Part shown: positions 6,100 through 10,101 of the stretch, piece by piece | Position numbering within the stretch: position 1 is the stretch's first letter | How the letters are laid out: each line of letters begins with the position of its first letter | Translations under genes and position numbers: made by a program | The notes under the pieces: generated by a model | What the model was told of the DNA's origin: nothing | Seen by the model: the letters and a program-made list of their open reading frames with translations, nothing else | Databases searched by the model: none | NCBI GenBank assembly: GCA_900556795.1 | Contig: USQD01000057.1 | Coordinates: 1-10,101 of the forward strand | Direction: 5' to 3' | Source: an uncultured Prevotella sp. | GTDB taxonomy: Bacteria > Bacteroidota > Bacteroidia > Bacteroidales > Bacteroidaceae | Length of the DNA stretch: 10,101 nt

Positions 6100-8490
6100 T
6101 TAATTAAGAATGGTATACTTCGCATATTTCAGGAGCAACTGCTTAACACCGGAATTCTGAAATTCTACAGTAGCCTTCGCATTCTCGCCCTGACCTTCAA
6201 TCTTACGAACAACGCCTACCCCGAAACGCTGATGCTCTATCTTGCAACCTTCCTTCAAAGCACCGAAAGAAGAACCGGATGAAGAAGAATAAGATGACGA
6301 TGAGGTATCCGATGCCGGTTTAGGATCCGGACGGAACTGCGATGTCACACGCTTCCATTCCGGAACATCCTCATCTCTATCGCTTATTCTGCGCTTCTGG
6401 TCCCAAGGCATCCGTTTGCCATATCCACCGCCATAAGAAGAACGTTCACCATAAGAAGAACGTTCACCATAAGAAGCACTTCTATCATAAGAAGAGCCAC
6501 CACCAAAGTAAGAACCACCCATTTCATCCTGTGCCTCTATCAGGCTGGAATCAATCTCATCAATAAACCGGCTAGGATTATCAAACTCCATCTTGCCATA
6601 ACGGAAACGGTTCTTGGCATTTGTCAGAATACAATGTTTCTCGGCACGGGTGATTGCCACATAAAGCAGACGGCGCTCTTCCTCCAGCTCTCTGACAGAC
6701 ATGGCTGCCAGTGGACTCGGGAAGATATTTTCCTCCAATCCTACAATGAAGACAGTAGCAAATTCCAGACCCTTAGCCGCATGAACGGTCATCAGGGACA
6801 CACGAGGTTCATCCTTTGCCCCCTCACTATCTGCATCAGTAAGCAATGCCACATCCTGTAGATAATCAGTAAGAAAGGCTTCATCCATCCTGCCCTCTTC
6901 CCTGCGCTCCTCGACGAAGGCAGACATACCGCTCAGGAATTCCTCCAGATTCTCCTGTCGTGCCAGGTCATCGGCATCCCTACCACTCATGATATCCTGA
7001 CTGATGCCACTCTCCTTGATGATAGCATCACCCAATTCATATACATCCGTGGTATGCGAACGCTCGATAAATGAAGAAATGAGCAGTCGGAAATTATCCA
7101 GTTTCGTCAATGTACCCTTGTTTACATTGAGTCCATAATGTGCAGGTTCGCCTATCACCTCCCAGAAACTCACCTGATTCTGATGCGCACAGTCAGCAAT
7201 CTTCATCACCGTTGTTGCACCGATTCCACGAGCCGGATAGTTGATGATACGCTTGATGGCTTCCTCATCATCAGGATTGGCCACCAGTCGGAAATAAGCG
7301 ATAATATCCTTGATTTCCTTGCGCTGATAGAAGCTCAATCCGCCATAGATGCGATAAGGAATGCCCTGTTTTCTGAACTCCTCCTCAAAGCTGCGGCTCT
7401 GTGCATTGGTACGATACAGAATGGCGAAATCATGATATCCGCAATCATCCTGACGCTTGATGCGCTTAATGTCCTTTGCCACGATTACCGCCTCTTCCTT
7501 GTCACTGTAAGCCGGCTTATACTGAAGTTTCTCGCCTACCGCATTTTCGCTATATACATCCTTCTTGATCTGGTTGCGGTTAAACTTAATCAGACTGTTG
7601 GCTGCCTTCACGATGGTTTGAGTAGAACGGTAGTTCTGTTCCAGCTTGAAGAGACGTGTCCCCTTCAGCTGCTTTTGATAATTCAGAATATTGTCGATAT
7701 TGGCACCACGGAAACTGTAGATACTCTGCGAATCATCACCCACAGCACATACCCTCAGCTTCTCCTTGCACAGCTGCATCACGATAGACATCTGCACATG
7801 ATTGGTATCCTGATACTCATCCACCAGAATATAGTCGAATCGTGCAGCATATTTCTGTCGGATTTCTTCATGTTCTCTGAACAACCGATGGGTCAAAACC
7901 AGCAGATCATCAAAATCCATGGCATTTGCCTGTCTGCAGCGCTGCACGTAAGCCACGAATATCTTTCCCAATTCCGGCATCTGCGCACGCTTGTTCTGCT
8001 CAAAGATAGAAGCATCACTGGCATAGGATTCGGCACTCACCAGGTTGTTCTTAGCCATCGAAATTCTGGCATGAACAGCAGCAGGCTTGTATGATTTATC
8101 ATCCAGCCCCATCTCCTTCACGATAGCCTTAATCAGTGAGCGTGAGTCGGTTTCATCATATATGGTAAAATTATTATTAAATCCGATATGCTCAGCTTCA
8201 GCACGTAGAATGCGTGAGAAAATGCTGTGGAAGGTACCCATATAGAGATGTTGCGCCAAGTCGTCGCCCACCAGTCTGCCGATACGTTCCTTCATTTCTC
8301 TCGCCGCCTTATTGGTAAAGGTAAGAGCCATGATGCTCCAAGGCTTCATCCCCTTGCTCAGAAGATAAGCAATCTTATAGGTTAGTACACGCGTCTTACC
8401 CGAACCGGCACCGGCAATCACCAGCGATGGTCCGTCAATATATTCAACCGCAGCTCGCTGCGCCTCATTCAAGTCGTTCAGTAAATCCAT
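6100..8490 (-). CDS. pcrA: ATP-dependent DNA helicase, PcrA/UvrD family (SF1A)
   Basis: A 796-residue superfamily 1 helicase that unwinds DNA 3' to 5' using ATP in repair and removal of proteins from DNA in the cytoplasm. All motifs are present in order: Q motif LNEAQRAAV (7-15), Walker A AGAGSGKTR (26-34), Ia ALTFTNKAAREM (55-66), Ib GTFHS (85-89), II VDEYQDTN (223-230), III GDDSQSIYSFRGA (251-263), IV QNYRST (285-290), V TVHAAKGLEF (568-577) and VI VAITRAEK (611-618). After a Gly/Ser/Tyr/Arg-rich linker (about 656-745), a C-terminal Tudor-like fold (GCKIEHQRFGVGVVRKIEG, 748-766) matches the RNA-polymerase/partner-binding end of PcrA and UvrD. The ATG at 8490 gives the normal N-terminus just before the Q motif. 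It is the last gene of the - strand run, 50 nt after mtgA, with no -7 element in the gap. Whether to call it pcrA or uvrD cannot be settled by sequence reading; RecB or AddA is excluded by size and layout. Confidence 0.96.
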   Translation of the reverse strand: MDLLNDLNEAQRAAVEYIDGPSLVIAGAGSGKTRVLTYKIAYLLSKGMKPWSIMALTFTNKAAREMKERIGRLVGDDLAQHLYMGTFHSIFSRILRAEAEHIGFNNNFTIYDETDSRSLIKAIVKEMGLDDKSYKPAAVHARISMAKNNLVSAESYASDASIFEQNKRAQMPELGKIFVAYVQRCRQANAMDFDDLLVLTHRLFREHEEIRQKYAARFDYILVDEYQDTNHVQMSIVMQLCKEKLRVCAVGDDSQSIYSFRGANIDNILNYQKQLKGTRLFKLEQNYRSTQTIVKAANSLIKFNRNQIKKDVYSENAVGEKLQYKPAYSDKEEAVIVAKDIKRIKRQDDCGYHDFAILYRTNAQSRSFEEEFRKQGIPYRIYGGLSFYQRKEIKDIIAYFRLVANPDDEEAIKRIINYPARGIGATTVMKIADCAHQNQVSFWEVIGEPAHYGLNVNKGTLTKLDNFRLLISSFIERSHTTDVYELGDAIIKESGISQDIMSGRDADDLARQENLEEFLSGMSAFVEERREEGRMDEAFLTDYLQDVALLTDADSEGAKDEPRVSLMTVHAAKGLEFATVFIVGLEENIFPSPLAAMSVRELEEERRLLYVAITRAEKHCILTNAKNRFRYGKMEFDNPSRFIDEIDSSLIEAQDEMGGSYFGGGSSYDRSASYGERSSYGERSSYGGGYGKRMPWDQKRRISDRDEDVPEWKRVTSQFRPDPKPASDTSSSSYSSSSGSSFGALKEGCKIEHQRFGVGVVRKIEGQGENAKATVEFQNSGVKQLLLKYAKYTILN
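6431..6477. repeat. 18-bp in-frame tandem repeat in the helicase linker
   Basis: CCATAAGAAGAACGTTCA occurs at 6431-6448 and 6449-6466, with a partial third copy (CCATAAGAAG) at 6467-6476. On the coding strand it encodes repeated SYGERS units (about residues 672-684) in the disordered linker before the Tudor-like domain. The 18-bp period keeps the reading frame. Confidence 0.88.
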
Positions 8491-8508
8491 TAATCAATAT
8501 TTACCAGA

Positions 8509-8543
8509 TTTTTCATTCTTCATTCTTCACTCTTCACTGCTCA
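8509..8543 (-). repeat. Heptad TGA repeat between mtgA and the helicase gene
   Basis: Read on the - strand the segment is five 7-bp units: TGAGCAG, TGAAGAG, TGAAGAA, TGAAGAA, TGAAAAA. The TGA of the first unit is the stop codon of mtgA. Because seven is not a multiple of three, successive TGA triplets fall in different frames. The repeat ends 18 nt before the helicase ATG. Confidence 0.85.
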
Positions 8544-9275
8544 CTTCCCCCTATATCCTCCTACAGCCGTACCCGGATCATAGTCCTCACCTTCTTTTGG
8601 AAAGGAAGGAATGAATCTCATCTGATGCTCTATCTGACGCTGACGCTTCTTCATATAGGCACTCGGATGAAGAGAACTGAATTTGCGGGGATTAGGCAAT
8701 GTTGCAGCAATCAGGGCGCACTGGTCTCGGAAAAGATCCTGCGCTTTCTTGTCGAAATGATACTCAGCCACAGCATCCACTCCATAGATTCCAGGTCCCA
8801 TCTCGATACTGTTGAGATAAACCTCCATGATACGCTGCTTGCTCCACATCATTTCGATAAGAAATGTAAAATAAACCTCAAAACCCTTACGGGTCCATGA
8901 TCTTCCAGGCCAGAGGAATACATTCTTTGCTGTCTGCTGACTGATAGTACTGGCTCCATGCACCTTTCCTCCATGGGCATTATTCTTGGCAGCATGTTCA
9001 ATGGCATTGAAGTCAAAACCGTGATGCTTCAGGAATCGTGCATCCTCACTCGCCATCACCGCCACAGGCATGTGGGGAGAAATCTTATCCATCGAAACCC
9101 AATGATGATGCAAGGTAATACTCTCTCCATCAGCCACTTGCTGAAAGCAGCGAATAAACATCAAGGGAGTGAAATACACCGGAATGAAACGATAGGCTAC
9201 AACAGCAAGAATGGTGGTACTGAAAAACAGCACCACCACCCATCTTACAATATTTCTAATCTTCTTGAGTATCAT
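8541..9275 (-). CDS. mtgA: Monofunctional peptidoglycan glycosyltransferase (GT51)
   Basis: A 244-residue enzyme that polymerises lipid II into glycan strands at the outer face of the inner membrane. A single N-terminal membrane anchor lies near residues 8-28 ([20 protein letters not shown]). GT51 motifs follow in order: [13 protein letters not shown] (76-88) with the catalytic glutamate E77, [16 protein letters not shown] (107-122), RKGFEVYFT (129-137) and the [17 protein letters not shown] block (149-165), whose E151 is the usual second key glutamate. No transpeptidase domain follows, and the length is that of MtgA rather than a class A PBP. The start ATG at 9275 overlaps the TAA stop of the upstream OmpA-like gene by one base (TAATG), which suggests translational coupling. 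The stop TGA is the first unit of a heptad repeat. The context with a peptidoglycan-binding lipoprotein fits an envelope role. Confidence 0.96.
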   Translation of the reverse strand: MILKKIRNIVRWVVVLFFSTTILAVVAYRFIPVYFTPLMFIRCFQQVADGESITLHHHWVSMDKISPHMPVAVMASEDARFLKHHGFDFNAIEHAAKNNAHGGKVHGASTISQQTAKNVFLWPGRSWTRKGFEVYFTFLIEMMWSKQRIMEVYLNSIEMGPGIYGVDAVAEYHFDKKAQDLFRDQCALIAATLPNPRKFSSLHPSAYMKKRQRQIEHQMRFIPSFPKEGEDYDPGTAVGGYRGK

Positions 9276-9970
9276 TATTTCAAAGTACCGTTGTTAGCAG
9301 CATTTACCATTGCCTGAGAAGCATACATGTATACCTCTACACGACGGTTAGCCTGGCGACCAGCAGCTGTTGAGTTGTCAGCAACAGGATTAGAAGAACC
9401 GAAACCCTGAACAGACTTGATCTGTGAATTCTTCACACCGCAAGACATCAAGTAGTTATATACAGACTTAGCACGGTTCTCGCTCAAAGGCAAGTTGATA
9501 CCATCGTTACCGGTACTGTCAGTATATCCCTGAATAGAAACTTCACAGTCGGTATTATTCTTCAATACAGTAGCAAAGCTAGCCAAATCGTTCTTAGCAT
9601 TGGCATTGAGAACATACTTATTGGTTTGGAAGAGGATACCAGAATCGAAGGTAACCTTTACTGCAGCCAAACCGTTAGCATCAGTTACAGACTCAACCTG
9701 TGCATTCTTCACCTGCTCAGCCTCAGCCTTCACCTTATCCATGTGCTTACCAATCAGATTACCGGCAGTACCACCTACAGCAGCACCGATAACAGCACCT
9801 ACAGCAGCACCAGTACCACGATGGCTATTATTCAACAATCCACCAACAATTGCACCCAAGGCAGCACCAGCACCTGCACCAGCAGCTGTACCTGTCTTCT
9901 GACTTGTTCCACAACTTCCCAAAACGAGCAGCGCTGAAAGTGCTACTACTGTAAAATTCATCTTTTTCAT
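9275..9970 (-). CDS. OmpA-family lipoprotein with glycine-zipper segment (YiaD-like)
   Basis: A 231-residue outer-membrane lipoprotein. The signal ([16 protein letters not shown]) ends in the lipobox LGSC with the acylated cysteine at residue 20. Residues about 29-75 form two glycine-zipper stretches ([16 protein letters not shown] and [17 protein letters not shown]), which may form a helical hairpin in the membrane. Residues about 104-216 are an OmpA C-terminal domain that binds peptidoglycan non-covalently: GYTDSTGND (148-156) with D151, LSENRAKSV (162-170) with R166, and a final NRRVEVYM (208-215). D151 and R166 match the usual diaminopimelate-binding pair. No acidic export signal follows the cysteine, consistent with a periplasmic orientation. 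Its codon choice is narrow, the start is preceded by a good Shine-Dalgarno and a -7 element, and it probably heads the transcript with mtgA and the helicase gene. The exact role is unknown; E. coli YiaD is the nearest named relative by architecture. Confidence 0.93.
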   Translation of the reverse strand: MKKMNFTVVALSALLVLGSCGTSQKTGTAAGAGAGAALGAIVGGLLNNSHRGTGAAVGAVIGAAVGGTAGNLIGKHMDKVKAEAEQVKNAQVESVTDANGLAAVKVTFDSGILFQTNKYVLNANAKNDLASFATVLKNNTDCEVSIQGYTDSTGNDGINLPLSENRAKSVYNYLMSCGVKNSQIKSVQGFGSSNPVADNSTAAGRQANRRVEVYMYASQAMVNAANNGTLK

Positions 9971-9978
9971 TACTTATT

Positions 9979-9983
9979 CTCCT
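9979..9983 (-). promoter_or_regulatory. Shine-Dalgarno of the OmpA-like gene
   Basis: AGGAG lies 8 nt upstream of the ATG at 9970 on the - strand. It stands out because the other starts in the window have only A-rich leaders, as is usual for Bacteroidota. It supports ATG 9970 over the internal ATG three codons later. Confidence 0.7.
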
Positions 9984-10004
9984 ATATTTTATGTTATTTA
10001 AATG

Positions 10005-10012
10005 CAAAGATA
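10005..10012 (-). promoter_or_regulatory. -7 element upstream of the OmpA-like gene
   Basis: The - strand reads TATCTTTG, a full TAnnTTTG match, 34 nt upstream of the ATG; transcription would start near 9999, giving a leader of about 30 nt. No TTTG lies at -33. A short inverted repeat TCTCC-AATAA-GGAGA at 10022-10036 sits just upstream, where a regulator could bind. Confidence 0.7.
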
Positions 10013-10055
10013 CGTATTTTTTCTCCAATAAGGAGAGATTTCTAATATTTTTTTG

Positions 10056-10075
10056 TATTTTTGCATGCAAAATTA
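10056..10075. promoter_or_regulatory. Palindromic pair of divergent -7 elements
   Basis: The + strand reads TATTTTTG at 10056-10063 and the - strand reads TAATTTTG at 10075-10068; the two TAnnTTTG matches face each other across CATG. The core TTTTGCATGCAAAA (10059-10072) is a perfect palindrome. It could be a bidirectional promoter (a second promoter for the OmpA-like gene, and one for a gene right of the window) or an operator. Neither side has a clear -33 TTTG at the right spacing. Confidence 0.4.
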
Positions 10076-10101
10076 AAGGTATTTGTCCAAACAGGGTAAG
10101 G

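Noticed and set aside
7138..8094. 318-codon open frame on the + strand, antisense to the helicase gene
   Set aside because: It mirrors the helicase coding frame, has no domain or promoter, and its composition is that of an antisense shadow.
9600..9937. Thr/Ser-rich + strand open frames opposite the OmpA-like gene
   Set aside because: They are the antisense reading of the glycine-zipper codons; the low complexity comes from that repeat structure.
1..10101. Mobile element, CRISPR array, tRNA or defence system
   Set aside because: No transposase or integrase motifs, no regularly spaced repeats of CRISPR size, no cloverleaf I could recognise, and all sizeable genes belong to housekeeping, envelope, transport or sugar-related families.

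Overview
The window looks like an ordinary chromosomal segment of a Bacteroidota member, most likely Prevotella/Segatella or a close relative. Several intergenic gaps carry the TAnnTTTG -7 element typical of that phylum, one of them with a TTTG -33 element at exactly 19 bp. Most starts lack a strong Shine-Dalgarno, and the proteins resemble families common in gut Bacteroidales (DUF5107-[16 protein letters not shown] MtgA, glycine-zipper OmpA lipoprotein). The genus is inferred from sequence impression, not from a search.

Left part (1-4053): the 3' part of a large DUF5107 + TPR-repeat protein on the + strand meets, tail to tail with only 2 nt between the stop codons, an AraC-family regulator with an N-terminal cupin-like sensor on the - strand. 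Both families are usually linked to carbohydrate use in Bacteroidota, so the AraC protein may respond to a sugar or its catabolite, but the regulated genes are not in view.

Middle (4054-4833): a very small lipoprotein gene (54 aa, - strand) has a recognisable -7 promoter element and a strong intrinsic terminator placed just before the AraC gene. Beyond it lies about 530 bp without a convincing gene, ending in a well-formed -33/-7 promoter for an MFS exporter on the + strand. That promoter sets the MFS start at 4834, well inside the longest open frame.

Right part (6007-10101): a - strand gene run reads, in transcription order, glycine-zipper OmpA-like lipoprotein, MtgA peptidoglycan glycosyltransferase (stop/start overlap TAATG), then a PcrA/UvrD superfamily 1 helicase 50 nt further on, ending in a strong hairpin terminator shared with the end of the convergent MFS gene. 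The first two genes form an envelope unit (one protein that binds peptidoglycan, one that polymerises it); the helicase belongs to DNA repair and is probably carried by read-through. A symmetric double -7 palindrome lies at the right edge.

I found no mobile element, CRISPR array, tRNA or rRNA, and no convincing new defence or biosynthetic system. The items worth a second look are small: the 54-aa lipoprotein, the terminator between it and the AraC gene, the heptad TGA repeat after mtgA, the duplicated tail of the MFS gene, and the palindromic promoter pair.
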